NCBI RefSeq assembly: GCF_002901825.1
Contig: NZ_PPQD01000007.1
Coordinates: forward strand, 16,241-80,240
Length of the DNA stretch: 64,000 nucleotides
Reading direction: 5' to 3'
Origin: Mammaliicoccus sciuri
GTDB lineage: Bacteria > Bacillota > Bacilli > Staphylococcales > Staphylococcaceae
Shown: positions 1-8,049 of the stretch, piece after piece
How the letters are laid out: every line of letters starts with the position of its first letter
Numbering within the stretch: position 1 is the stretch's first letter
Position numbers and translations under genes: made by a program
Notes under the pieces: generated by a model
The model's database searches: none
What the model was told of the DNA's origin: nothing
Seen by the model: only the letters and a program-made list of their open reading frames with translations

Positions 1-151
1 AGACTTAATTGGAGAAACACAATTACAAGAAGATACAATGACGCATCCAGAAGATATAGCAGACGTAGTCATATCACAATTGAAACTACAACCAAGAACA
101 TTTATGAAGACAGCACAAATCTGGGCTACTAACCCAACACCAAAAGAATAG
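1..151 (+). CDS. C-terminal end of a probable short-chain dehydrogenase/reductase (partial)
   Basis: The window opens inside a gene. Reading from base 2, 49 codons run to a TAG at 149-151. The visible tail contains [13 protein letters not shown] followed by [16 protein letters not shown]. The pattern 'xPEDIADxVxxxL...QPR' is typical of the last helix and strand of classical SDR oxidoreductases, just before the C-terminus. The Rossmann motif and the Ser-Tyr-Lys catalytic residues lie upstream of the window, so substrate and activity cannot be judged. The stop codon overlaps the ribosome binding site of the next gene, so the two are probably co-transcribed. The SDR call is moderately firm; the link to heme metabolism is only positional. 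Confidence 0.65.
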   Translation, partial: DLIGETQLQEDTMTHPEDIADVVISQLKLQPRTFMKTAQIWATNPTPKE

Positions 152-162
152 GAGAGATAACA

Positions 163-489
163 ATGTATGTTGTAACAAATAGAATTAAAATGAAAAAAGG
201 TTATGCAGAAAAATTAGCACCAATGTTTACTAAAGGTGGCGCATTACAAGAAATGAAAGGTTTCATAAAAGTTGAAACTTGGAACATGCAAGACATTGAT
301 GACAATGACGAATTACATGTAAATATGTGGTGGGAAGAACTAGAAGACTTTGAAGCATGGAAAACGAGCGATGCATTTAAACAAGCACATAGTCGCGGTG
401 GAGACAGTAATAAAGACAAAGGTGAATCACCAATGTTAGGATCTAAAATCGCAATCGCTAAAGTCGAAACAACAATCGATCCAAAATAA
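163..489 (+). CDS. IsdG-family heme-degrading mono-oxygenase
   Basis: A 108-residue ABM-fold protein of the IsdG/IsdI/HmoA family, cytoplasmic enzymes that open heme and release iron. The three residues needed for heme degradation in S. aureus IsdI (Asn6, Trp66, His76) are all present at exactly those positions here, and the length equals that of IsdI. The core reads NVNMWWEELEDFEAW then SDAFKQAHSR around the heme-ligand histidine. The ATG follows GGAGAG at 151-156, which overlaps the stop of the upstream dehydrogenase-like gene, so the pair is probably translated from one transcript. No Fur box is visible in the 11-bp gap; iron control, if any, would lie upstream of the window. Whether it is the isdG or isdI orthologue cannot be decided. 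Confidence 0.88.
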   Translation: MYVVTNRIKMKKGYAEKLAPMFTKGGALQEMKGFIKVETWNMQDIDDNDELHVNMWWEELEDFEAWKTSDAFKQAHSRGGDSNKDKGESPMLGSKIAIAKVETTIDPK

Positions 490-495
490 TAGTAT

Positions 496-541
496 AAAAA
501 CGGACAAACTGAACTATTTAAGTTCATTTTGTCCGTTTTTT
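496..541. terminator. Bidirectional intrinsic terminator
   Basis: The arms AAAACGGACAAA and TTTTGTCCGTTT with an inner GAAC/GTTC stem form a long hairpin flanked by A and T runs. It sits between the converging heme mono-oxygenase gene and the yjiH-type gene and can stop transcription from both sides. Confidence 0.85.
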
Positions 542-544
542 AAT

Positions 545-1903
545 TTAAAAGAAAATATGAGCTAATATTACAATTATCGGTAATGCAATAATTGTACGCA
601 TAATATAAATCATGAAGAGTTTCCCTAGGCTTACTGGTATTTTCGAACCGAGTATAACGCCCCCTACTTCTGATAAATATATTAATTGTGAAATACTTAA
701 AGCACCTACGATAAATCTTGTCATATCACTTGGTACATTACTAATAAGTAATGATGGTAAGAACATATCTGCAAAACCGATTAATAATGTTTCAGACATT
801 TCTTTTGCATATGGTATTTGCATTAATTCTAATAATGGTACAAATGGTGCACCTAAAATACTAAATGTTGGTGTATATTCAGCAACAATAGTTGCTAATG
901 TACCGATTGTCATAACGACTGGTAGTACTGCTAACCACATATCCAATACAGTTTTCACACCATTGATAATGAATTGTTTAAAGTCAGGTGATTTTACAGC
1001 TTTTTGAGTTGCTTGTTCAAATCCCCATGATATTGGATTATGCGTTTTTGGAATAGATTCATTTAATTGTTCAGTACTTCCGTTTGAATACTTATCTGGA
1101 ATTTGTTTAAGTGGCCAAATTCTAGGCATTATAAAAGCTGCTACAACACAAGCTAAAATAACGGATAAATAAAATTTAAAGAAATAATCCATTAAGCCAA
1201 TTGTTTGAGCAATGACAATTGCAAATGTGATGGATACAACAGAGAATGTTGTCGCAATGACAGTTGCCTCTCGACGTGTATAAAAGCCTTGTTCATATTG
1301 TTGACTTGTAATCATTACGCCTACAGTTCCATCACCAATAAATGAAGCTAGATTATCAACAGTTGATCTACCAGGTAATTTAAATACTGGTCTCATAATT
1401 GGCGCAAACATTGGCCCTAAAAACTCTAATAAACCAAAGTCCATTAATAATGGAAGGAATAAACCTGCAAAGAAGAATACTGCAAGCAATGTTGGTAATA
1501 AATCATTGTAAACCATTAATCCAGTATTTTCATTTACAACTATACCAGGTCCAAAATCGAAATAAATGAATATTGCAAATATCGCACCTATTATTCTAAT
1601 TACGACCCAAATCCAATTGACGTTAAACAATTCGTTCGCTATAGATCTCTTAGTAGAAGTACTGAATATCGTAGAATAGATTAATGTCATTACTGCAGAG
1701 AAACTAATTAAAAGCATTATAATTAGTCCAGCATAGTCACCTATCCAATCTAAAGCTGTATTTGCAAGGTATGCAACAGGTAAACTTGTTTCTTTCTCCC
1801 CTTTATCGTCAGTTACCGTAACGGGAACTAAAAATAAATATATTCCTAGCACTGATAATATAATAAACTTTAACCTTCCTACTAAAACGCTCGTCTCTTT
1901 CAT
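545..1903 (-). CDS. YjiH-family membrane protein with nucleoside-recognition (Gate) domains
   Basis: A 452-residue polytopic membrane protein of the YjiH family, related to the Gate/nucleoside-recognition transporters; the family's substrate is not established. About ten hydrophobic segments are visible, with a central loop containing FIGDGTVGVMITSQQYEQGF, which resembles the conserved Gate signature, and a C-terminal LLIGFADMFLPSLL segment. An ORF continues upstream to 1939, but the ATG at 1901-1903 is preferred because AAGGAGAG lies six bases before it. The gene stands alone. A perfect match to the CcpA cre consensus lies about 90 bp upstream (1992-2005), suggesting carbon catabolite control. 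Transported substrate is unknown. Confidence 0.75.
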   Translation of the reverse strand: MKETSVLVGRLKFIILSVLGIYLFLVPVTVTDDKGEKETSLPVAYLANTALDWIGDYAGLIIMLLISFSAVMTLIYSTIFSTSTKRSIANELFNVNWIWVVIRIIGAIFAIFIYFDFGPGIVVNENTGLMVYNDLLPTLLAVFFFAGLFLPLLMDFGLLEFLGPMFAPIMRPVFKLPGRSTVDNLASFIGDGTVGVMITSQQYEQGFYTRREATVIATTFSVVSITFAIVIAQTIGLMDYFFKFYLSVILACVVAAFIMPRIWPLKQIPDKYSNGSTEQLNESIPKTHNPISWGFEQATQKAVKSPDFKQFIINGVKTVLDMWLAVLPVVMTIGTLATIVAEYTPTFSILGAPFVPLLELMQIPYAKEMSETLLIGFADMFLPSLLISNVPSDMTRFIVGALSISQLIYLSEVGGVILGSKIPVSLGKLFMIYIMRTIIALPIIVILAHIFF

Positions 1904-2259
1904 ACTTTCTCTCCTTTTCGCAAGACTAACTATACACAATAATTAATAAATATTCAATACTATTCATCTCTAATTGTATTATATATTTTTATGTAAGCGC
2001 TGTCATCAAAAATAATAGATTTATTAATTAAATTTATATATATAACATTAAAGAAATCTTACTTCTATATTATTAATATTTTAAATATTCAAACTACTGT
2101 ATAAATCCCGTATTATCATATTGAACTAACGTGCTTACTTAGCATTTTTATACAATTAATCTTGAGTCGCTTTTATATTGTTCGGGTATTAAATTTTATC
2201 TGTATTTTTACAAATCACACTGTTATAATCATGATTATATGTCAAAGAGAAGGAGTTAT
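1904..2259. other. Divergent intergenic region
   Basis: AT-rich space between the divergent yjiH-type and MFS genes. It holds the cre site at 1992-2005 and a -10-like TATAAT at 2224-2229 before the MFS gene, without a convincing -35 at normal spacing. No small ORF or RNA structure stood out. Confidence 0.5.
1992..2005 (-). promoter_or_regulatory. CcpA cre site upstream of the yjiH-type gene
   Basis: TGTAAGCGCTGTCA fits the cre consensus TGWAANCGNTNWCA at every position. It lies 89 bp before the preferred start codon of the YjiH-family gene, in an otherwise featureless AT-rich gap (1940-2238). Binding by CcpA is inferred, not shown. Confidence 0.7.
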
Positions 2260-3420
2260 ATGATGTCGAAACCTCGATTAATTACATTTATGTTAAGCGT
2301 ATTTGTTGTGGGAATGGTTGAACTAATGATTGCAGGTATACTTACTTTAATGAGTAAAGATTTGAATGTATCAGAAGCAATTGTAGGACAACTTGTAACA
2401 GTTTATGCATTAACATTCGCAATTAGTGGTCCCATACTTGTTAAACTCACTAAAAACGTCTCACCAAAGACTATATTATTAGTAAGTATGGCTATATTTA
2501 TTTTAGGAAACGGGATAATTGCGATTTCACCTAACTTTACAATACTAGTAATAGGTAGAATACTATCTTCAGCGGCTGCTGCAATTATTGTCGTGAAGAT
2601 TTTATCTTTAACTGTTGTGTATTCAAATCCAAGCGAACGCGGGAAAATGATTGGACTTGTTTATACTGGTTTCAGTGCAGCTAACGTACTTGGTGTTCCT
2701 CTAGGCACTAAAATAGGTGATTTAGTAGGTTGGAGAATGTCATTTGTATTTATATCTACAGTAGGGATTATTGCACTTATACTTATTATTTTTAATGTAG
2801 CAAGTAATAAAATAGATACAGTAGAATCTTCTAATCAAAGCCAAGATTACAAAGTCGTTCATCCGTTAGAAATTGTAAAATATTTAAGCATAACTTTCCT
2901 TATATTAGCGGCAAATTATGTTGTCGTAACGTATATTAGTCCGTTACTATCTGTGTATGGATATGATTTAAATATCGTATCACTTGTACTACTCGTAGCT
3001 GGTATCGGTGCAATTATTGGTACTTCATTAGGTGGATATATTACAGATGCATTAGGCAGTAAAAAGTGGCTATTAATTTCATTAAGTACTTATACAGTAC
3101 TAATGCTTGTATTTGAACAATTCTTACCTATACTTGTTATTACATTAATAGGCGTATTTGCTTGGAATATTGTCCAATGGGGATCAAATCCACCTATCCA
3201 AATCGGTATCATCTCTCAAATTGAAGGAGATACAAGTGCGGCAATGAGTTGGAATATGTCTAGTTTAAATGCAGGAATAGGCGCTGGTTCATTATTAGGT
3301 GGTATATTTGTATCATACTTTAATGTTGTATCTAGTCTATATGTAGCTGGTGCATTGAGCTTCATTGCATTCCTAATTTGTTTAACGATTAAGAAACAAC
3401 CAAAGACTCAAAAAGCATAA
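2260..3420 (+). CDS. MFS transporter of the DHA1/AraJ type (probable efflux permease)
   Basis: A protein of about 386 residues with twelve hydrophobic segments and MFS signatures of the AraJ/drug:H+ antiporter-1 group: a helix-1 segment VVGMVELMIAGIL, the loop SERGKMIGLVYTGFS after helix 4, and NVLGVPLGT in helix 5 (motif C-like). Such proteins usually export small molecules or drugs across the plasma membrane; the substrate cannot be named. The frame opens at an ATG at 2239, but the strong ribosome binding site AGAAGGAG (2248-2255) lies inside that extension, so translation probably begins at the tandem ATGATG at 2260/2263. It is a single gene ending in a bidirectional terminator shared with asp23. 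No regulator lies beside it. Confidence 0.8.
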   Translation: MMSKPRLITFMLSVFVVGMVELMIAGILTLMSKDLNVSEAIVGQLVTVYALTFAISGPILVKLTKNVSPKTILLVSMAIFILGNGIIAISPNFTILVIGRILSSAAAAIIVVKILSLTVVYSNPSERGKMIGLVYTGFSAANVLGVPLGTKIGDLVGWRMSFVFISTVGIIALILIIFNVASNKIDTVESSNQSQDYKVVHPLEIVKYLSITFLILAANYVVVTYISPLLSVYGYDLNIVSLVLLVAGIGAIIGTSLGGYITDALGSKKWLLISLSTYTVLMLVFEQFLPILVITLIGVFAWNIVQWGSNPPIQIGIISQIEGDTSAAMSWNMSSLNAGIGAGSLLGGIFVSYFNVVSSLYVAGALSFIAFLICLTIKKQPKTQKA

Positions 3421-3421
3421 A

Positions 3422-3460
3422 AAAAGCGAGTGAGATATTTATCTCACTCGTCTTTTTTTA
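3422..3460. terminator. Bidirectional terminator between MFS gene and asp23
   Basis: CGAGTGAGAT and ATCTCACTCG form a ten-pair stem around a short loop, flanked by an A run on the left and a T run on the right. It serves the converging MFS and asp23 genes. Confidence 0.88.
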
Positions 3461-3464
3461 TACT

Positions 3465-3977
3465 TTATTGTAATTCTTTATTGCTTTTTGATTGGTTTTC
3501 TTCATCTGATGATGCGTTCTTTTGTTCGTATTCTTTTCTACTCATAACATCATCAACGTGCATATTTACTTCAACAACTTCAAGTCCAGTCATATGTTTA
3601 ACTTGCTCTTTAACTAAGTCCGCAACTTTTTTGAAGATTTTAGGAGCTGATTCGCCATATTCTAAAATTACTTTTAAATCTACAGCTGCTTGTTTTTCTC
3701 CTACTTCAACAGAAACCCCTTGAGTTACGTTATTTCCAGATGTGAAACGATCAGTTAAGCTAGAAGCAAAGCCGCCTTTCATATCTAAAATACCTCTAAC
3801 CTCTCTAGCAGCAATTCCAGCAATTTTTTCTACTACTTCATCTGAAAATGATAATGTATTTGAAAATTGTTGCTCTTGAGCTTGAGCTTGTTGTTGTTGA
3901 GCTTCGCGCTCTTGTTCATTTACCCCTGTTTGTTCATTGTAACTACTTTTTACTTTGTTGTTGTCTACGTTTGCCAT
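3465..3977 (-). CDS. asp23: Alkaline shock protein 23 (Asp23/Gls24 family)
   Basis: A 170-residue Asp23/DUF322 protein, one residue longer than S. aureus Asp23. The N-terminal 40 residues are polar and glutamine-rich (a run of [11 protein letters not shown]). The conserved domain follows, with [20 protein letters not shown] and [17 protein letters not shown], and the tail is charged. In staphylococci Asp23 is an abundant membrane-associated protein anchored by AmaP and linked to cell-envelope homeostasis; it is the classical SigB marker. Here it is the last gene of an amaP-DUF2273-asp23 operon, and a SigB-type promoter precedes amaP. The gene starts at an ATG after a GGGAGAG site. Identification is firm. 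Confidence 0.96.
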   Translation of the reverse strand: MANVDNNKVKSSYNEQTGVNEQEREAQQQQAQAQEQQFSNTLSFSDEVVEKIAGIAAREVRGILDMKGGFASSLTDRFTSGNNVTQGVSVEVGEKQAAVDLKVILEYGESAPKIFKKVADLVKEQVKHMTGLEVVEVNMHVDDVMSRKEYEQKNASSDEENQSKSNKELQ

Positions 3978-4038
3978 AATAGATTCTCTCCCTTTAATTT
4001 ATAATTTGTTTATTTGCATTATTTATATTGTAAGCAGT

Positions 4039-4263
4039 CTAACTTATTCTATTTAAGAAATTTAAGAACTGCTGTGTACAATCTTTAATATACCCCAACC
4101 CTACACCTATTAAACATAGGACTAGGATTAAAACTGTTTTCCAAAAACCAATTGTTAAAAATAGTACTGCTAATATTAACATTGCGATAAAACCAATAAT
4201 TCTCCATTTATATTCTTTAATAAAATTAATGAATTGATTTGGATCTTGATTTTCATTTGGCAT
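4039..4263 (-). CDS. DUF2273 small membrane protein of the asp23 operon
   Basis: A 74-residue protein with two close hydrophobic segments (about residues 17-50) and a short polar N-terminus beginning MPNENQDPNQF. It matches the DUF2273 family, which is regularly found between amaP and asp23 in Bacilli. It probably sits in the membrane with AmaP, but its role has not been defined. A GGAGGTTCCG stretch provides its ribosome binding site. The spacing (24 bp after amaP, 61 bp before asp23) fits one transcript. Confidence 0.85.
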   Translation of the reverse strand: MPNENQDPNQFINFIKEYKWRIIGFIAMLILAVLFLTIGFWKTVLILVLCLIGVGLGYIKDCTQQFLNFLNRIS

Positions 4264-4287
4264 AATCGGAACCTCCTATCCTTAGTC

Positions 4288-4839
4288 TTATAAAACTCTT
4301 GTGTCACTCGATTTTTGATCTCTGACATTAATCTCAATATTTTTTACAGGTATTTCTGAGAAATGCTCAACATTTTCCTTAATATCTGATTTAATTCGAT
4401 CCGTTAATGTTTGAATTTGGCCTGTATCTGAAACCACAAAGAAATCAGCTTTGATTGTTGCATAAGATTTATTTTTCTTATTATACAGTTTAGAAATAAC
4501 ATTTGGTTGACGTACTTCATCGTATTTTTGAATAGTACGATAAACACATTTTTCAACTGAATTTCTCGTAATATAAATGTGACCATCCTCATAGTCACGA
4601 TGTAAGCCTGGCTTTTTATGTGTTGGTTTAAATGTTGCAAAGAACATCAATATACCAAAGAATATTAATACGCCTGCACAAGCAATCAACGTTGGTTCAA
4701 ACCAATTATATTTTAATAATTCTTGTTGATAGCTCTTAATTTGGCTAATATCCAAGTACATAAAAAGAAGCGTGCCTACAACTACTATTATGAATAAGCC
4801 TAGGAAAAAATTCTTTAATCTTCTCACTGGCAACTGCAC
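4288..4839 (-). CDS. amaP: Asp23 membrane anchor protein AmaP
   Basis: A 183-residue protein with two N-terminal transmembrane helices (about residues 10-30 and 48-70) followed by a soluble C-terminal half of the Asp23/DUF322 type (YATIKADFFVVSDTGQIQTL). This is the layout of staphylococcal AmaP, which recruits Asp23 to the cytoplasmic membrane. It is first in the amaP-DUF2273-asp23 operon and directly follows a SigB-type promoter at 4873-4897. The S. aureus operon also contains the osmolyte transporter opuD2 upstream; no such gene is present here, where fhuCBG lies next. Confidence 0.9.
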   Translation of the reverse strand: MQLPVRRLKNFFLGLFIIVVVGTLLFMYLDISQIKSYQQELLKYNWFEPTLIACAGVLIFFGILMFFATFKPTHKKPGLHRDYEDGHIYITRNSVEKCVYRTIQKYDEVRQPNVISKLYNKKNKSYATIKADFFVVSDTGQIQTLTDRIKSDIKENVEHFSEIPVKNIEINVRDQKSSDTRVL

Positions 4840-4872
4840 CTCCTATGTAAAGTTCTATTACTACTCATAGTT

Positions 4873-4897
4873 ATACCCCTAAAACGATTTTGAAAAC
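4873..4897 (-). promoter_or_regulatory. SigB-type promoter of amaP-DUF2273-asp23
   Basis: On the minus strand GTTTTC at 4892-4897 and GGGTAT at 4873-4878 are separated by 13 bases, close to the staphylococcal SigB consensus GTTTAA-N12-15-GGGTAT. It ends 33 bp before the amaP start codon. Assignment rests on motif match and on the known SigB control of asp23. Confidence 0.8.
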
Positions 4898-4972
4898 TAA
4901 ATTTTTTAATTTAAGTAAACTTTTTTGGAACATGTTAATAAATCTTAAAATTTGTAGTAATTAAAAACTAAA

Positions 4973-5002
4973 AAACTCTCTTCCATTATAGAAAGAGAGT
5001 TC
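4973..5002 (-). terminator. Terminator of the fhuCBG operon
   Basis: AACTCTCTT and AAGAGAGTT arms enclose a short loop, with a T run following on the minus strand just after the fhuG stop codon. Confidence 0.8.
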
Positions 5003-5006
5003 ATTA

Positions 5007-6023
5007 TTATATATGCGTTGATTTTTGCATTAAGTATAAGAAATAGGGAGCACCAACTATTGCAACGATAATACCTGCTGGAAGTCCGTTAGGTTCTAAT
5101 ACAATTTTACCAATTGTATCTGCTACAACAAGTAAAATCGCACCGTTTAACACTGCAATTGGTAAATATAATTGGTGTCTCGGTCCAACAATACTTCTTG
5201 CTATATGTGGTCCCATTAAGCCGACGAAACCAATTCCGCCTGCTACTGAAACTGCAGCTGATGATAATACAACAGCTAAGAATACAAGTAGTATTCTTTC
5301 TCTATTATTATTAATACCGAAAGAAACGGAAATTTGTTCATTCGTACTTAATACATTTAATACATTTGCTTTATAGAATAAGAATGGCATGACAATAGCT
5401 AACCATGGGATAAATGCGAACACAAACGGCCATTCATCTCCCCATATATTACCTGCAAACCATCTTGCGATAAATTCCATTTGATCTTGATCAAATGTAG
5501 ACATAATTGTAATAGATGCACCACTCAGAGCAGTAGATAAACCTACACCTATTAAGACCATTCTTACAGGGTTTATACCTTCTCCACGTTTATGACTGAA
5601 TATGAAAATAACCATTGCAGTTGCTAAACCGCCGAGCATACTTACAATTGGTAATACATATACAAAATCTCCTGCTTTTATCGTACCAACAACAAGAAAT
5701 AGTGTAATCATAAACCCGCTTCCTGCATTAATACCAAGAATACCTGGTTCTGCTAAAGGATTCTTCGTAATACTTTGTAGGATTGCACCACTTAGTGCTA
5801 AACTTGCACCTGCAAGTATTGTGATGAGCATTCTAGGCATTCTAAATTCAAATAATACCATTGTATCTAGTTCATTACCTTGTCCAAAAATCGTCTTAAA
5901 AAATTGTGTAAAGGACATATTAAATTCACCAGTTGTCATAGCAAATCCCATAGAAGCAATAAGTGCGATAACTAATATAATAAATGTAATACGCTGCTTT
6001 TTAATTATTTTAGGATGTATCAT
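5007..6023 (-). CDS. fhuG: Ferric hydroxamate ABC transporter permease FhuG
   Basis: A 338-residue FecCD-family permease with about nine to ten membrane helices. Family signatures are visible: RMPRMLITILAGASLALSGA, LGINAGSG, and GFVGLMGPHIARSIVG near the C-terminus, the last being the coupling region that contacts the ATPase. It imports Fe(III)-hydroxamate siderophores together with FhuB and FhuC. Its start codon overlaps the fhuB stop by four bases (ATGA type), showing translational coupling. It is the third gene of the operon. The name follows the operon order and the very close FhuC match; within the FecCD family the B and G subunits are otherwise similar. Confidence 0.88.
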   Translation of the reverse strand: MIHPKIIKKQRITFIILVIALIASMGFAMTTGEFNMSFTQFFKTIFGQGNELDTMVLFEFRMPRMLITILAGASLALSGAILQSITKNPLAEPGILGINAGSGFMITLFLVVGTIKAGDFVYVLPIVSMLGGLATAMVIFIFSHKRGEGINPVRMVLIGVGLSTALSGASITIMSTFDQDQMEFIARWFAGNIWGDEWPFVFAFIPWLAIVMPFLFYKANVLNVLSTNEQISVSFGINNNRERILLVFLAVVLSSAAVSVAGGIGFVGLMGPHIARSIVGPRHQLYLPIAVLNGAILLVVADTIGKIVLEPNGLPAGIIVAIVGAPYFLYLMQKSTHI

Positions 6024-7024
6024 AATATTTTACCGTCCCTTCTTACAAGATAAAGGAAGAACGGCACACCGATAATTGAGATAACAGCTCCAATAGGTGC
6101 TTCTCCTAACATTCTTGCAATCATATCTGCAAATAACAGGATAAAACCTCCAAGAACTGCTGATAAAGGTATCACACGTTTATAATCAGTTCCAACCATG
6201 AATCGAACAATATGTGGCACCATTAATCCGACAAATGCGATTTGTCCAACGATTGAAACCGCTATACCTGCTAGGAACATTGTAGCAATTAGACTCGTGT
6301 ATCTAACAAATGTACTATTTTGACCTAATCCTTTTGAAAGTGTATCACCTAAACTAAGTATTGTAAGTTGTCTACTCATGATAATAAGGACAATTAAAAT
6401 AACAATAACAATCGGTGTAGAGATCATAAGTTGTTTCCAAGTTGTACCACTTACACCACCAACACTCCAGAATGTTAATGTTTGATTTAATCTAAATATT
6501 AAAGCAATCCCTTCACTTGCAGCTGTTAAAAGCGCAGATACTGCAGCACCAGCAAGTACTAATCTCATTGGGCTGAACCCACCTCGTTTAGATGAGCCTA
6601 CACTCATAACGAGTATGCCACCTATACCAGCACCTACAAATCCAGCAAGCATTAATGTGAAATAACCTGCATTAGGTATAACGGCTAAAGTTAAAGCAAG
6701 CATCATACTCGCACCAGCATTAAGCCCTAATAAACCAGGGTCAGCTAAGCCGTTACGTGTAACACCTTGCATGACAGCACCGGATACAGCAAGTGCCATA
6801 CCAACAATGACAGCACCTATTTCTCTCGGAATTCTTATTTCTCTTAATATATTATGTTCTTCTATTTTTGGATTATAATGAAAAATCGCATCATAAACCA
6901 CTTGTATCGAAGTCGTCTTTGCACCAAATAAAAATGACAGAAGTAAAACAGCTACAAGTAACATGATTGTAACTGTTAGTATAATGGGATAGCGATTAAC
7001 TTTTAATGATTTAGTCTGAGTCAT
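6020..7024 (-). CDS. fhuB: Ferric hydroxamate ABC transporter permease FhuB
   Basis: A 334-residue FecCD-family permease, paired with FhuG. It shows REIRIPREIGAVIVGMALAVSGAV at the N-terminal side, LLGLNAGASM, and AFVGLMVPHIVRFMVG in the C-terminal coupling region, plus about nine hydrophobic helices. It should form a heterodimer with FhuG in the plasma membrane and receive siderophores from a lipoprotein receptor. No fhuD is in the operon; a FhuD-like lipoprotein gene lies 46 kb away at 53474-54394. fhuB follows fhuC by 14 bp and overlaps fhuG by four bases. Confidence 0.88.
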   Translation of the reverse strand: MTQTKSLKVNRYPIILTVTIMLLVAVLLLSFLFGAKTTSIQVVYDAIFHYNPKIEEHNILREIRIPREIGAVIVGMALAVSGAVMQGVTRNGLADPGLLGLNAGASMMLALTLAVIPNAGYFTLMLAGFVGAGIGGILVMSVGSSKRGGFSPMRLVLAGAAVSALLTAASEGIALIFRLNQTLTFWSVGGVSGTTWKQLMISTPIVIVILIVLIIMSRQLTILSLGDTLSKGLGQNSTFVRYTSLIATMFLAGIAVSIVGQIAFVGLMVPHIVRFMVGTDYKRVIPLSAVLGGFILLFADMIARMLGEAPIGAVISIIGVPFFLYLVRRDGKIL

Positions 7025-7038
7025 TGAGTTGCCATCCT

Positions 7039-7842
7039 TTATAACTTCGTATAGTGCTTACATAATAAATTATATGTTACAAGCATTGGTTTTCCAGTTC
7101 GTGGGTCTGTAGAGAGCTCTGCATCAATATTGAAGACTTCTTCCAATATTTCATTTGTTAAAACTTCTTCTGTTTGACCTTGTGCAACAATTTCACCAGA
7201 TTTCATAGCAATTAAATGATCTGAAAAACGAATTGCTTGGTTAATATCATGTAATACCATAATAATTGTACAACCTTGTTCTTTATTTAATTCTTGTACA
7301 AGCTCTAAAATTTCTAATTGGTGTGAAATATCTAAATAAGTAGTTGGTTCATCTAAAAAGATGATATCTGTTTTTTGTGCGAGAGCCATTGCAATCCAAA
7401 CACGTTGTCTTTGACCACCACTTAAATCGTTAATCGATCTATATTTAAATTCATGCGTACCTGTTACATTTAAAGCCCATTCAATTTCCTCTTTATCTTG
7501 TTTTGATAATCTACCGAAACCTTTTTGATGAGGAAATCTACCATAAGATACGAGTTCTCCAACTGTTAATCCATCTGCAACATCAGGAGATTGTGGCAAA
7601 ATAGCAATTTTTTTAGCTATTTCTTTAGTTGAAGTTGAATGTAAATTCTTACCATCTAACAATACTTGACCTGTTTGTACATTTAATATACGACTTAAAG
7701 CTTTTAATAAAGTAGACTTACCACAACCATTTGGTCCAATTATAGAAGTCACTTTGCCATCTGGTATTTCAAGATTCAATTCATTAACTATTAATTTTTC
7801 ACCATAACCTATTGAAATAGCTTCTCCCGTTAAACGATTCAT
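7039..7842 (-). CDS. fhuC: Ferric hydroxamate ABC transporter ATPase FhuC
   Basis: A 267-residue ABC ATPase. Walker A GPNGCGKST, signature LSGGQRQRVWIAMALAQ, Walker B IIFLDEPT and the switch histidine in MVLHDINQA are all intact. The sequence recalls S. aureus FhuC closely along its whole length, including AILPQSPDVADGLTVGELVSYGRFPHQKGF. In S. aureus FhuC energises several siderophore importers. The frame opens at 7860, but GAAAGAGGG lies just before the ATG at 7840-7842, giving an N-terminus MNRLTG that matches the family. It is first in the fhuCBG operon and has a strong Fur box 70 bp upstream. Confidence 0.95.
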   Translation of the reverse strand: MNRLTGEAISIGYGEKLIVNELNLEIPDGKVTSIIGPNGCGKSTLLKALSRILNVQTGQVLLDGKNLHSTSTKEIAKKIAILPQSPDVADGLTVGELVSYGRFPHQKGFGRLSKQDKEEIEWALNVTGTHEFKYRSINDLSGGQRQRVWIAMALAQKTDIIFLDEPTTYLDISHQLEILELVQELNKEQGCTIIMVLHDINQAIRFSDHLIAMKSGEIVAQGQTEEVLTNEILEEVFNIDAELSTDPRTGKPMLVTYNLLCKHYTKL

Positions 7843-7910
7843 AAAGAACCCTCTTTCCATTAAAATTAACTCTATTTATATGACATTTTCATTAATTGTA
7901 TATATCTGTA

Positions 7911-7930
7911 AATGATAATCATTATCATCT
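7911..7930 (-). promoter_or_regulatory. Fur box upstream of fhuC
   Basis: TGATAATCATTATCA at 7913-7927 is a perfect 7-1-7 inverted repeat matching the Fur consensus. It lies 71 bp before the fhuC start codon. Iron-dependent repression of fhuCBG is the direct inference. Confidence 0.92.
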
Positions 7931-8006
7931 TTCACATTCATGTATTATAGCATTTAATAGTATCTTTTTCTATCATTTTCTGAACATTTTCGTATTCCGT
8001 TCACAA

Positions 8007-8043
8007 AAAGAGGTTGGAACACTTAACGTATTCCAACCTCTTA
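8007..8043 (-). terminator. Terminator downstream of the yitT-type gene
   Basis: AGAGGTTGGAA and TTCCAACCTCT pair around an 11-base loop. On the minus strand a T run follows, just past the stop of the YitT-family gene. Confidence 0.88.
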
Positions 8044-8049
8044 ACATTA

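Noticed and set aside
5602..6075. Plus-strand ORF of 157 codons opposite fhuG and the end of fhuB
   Set aside because: It is antisense to a conserved coding gene, has no ribosome binding site and no recognisable protein pattern.
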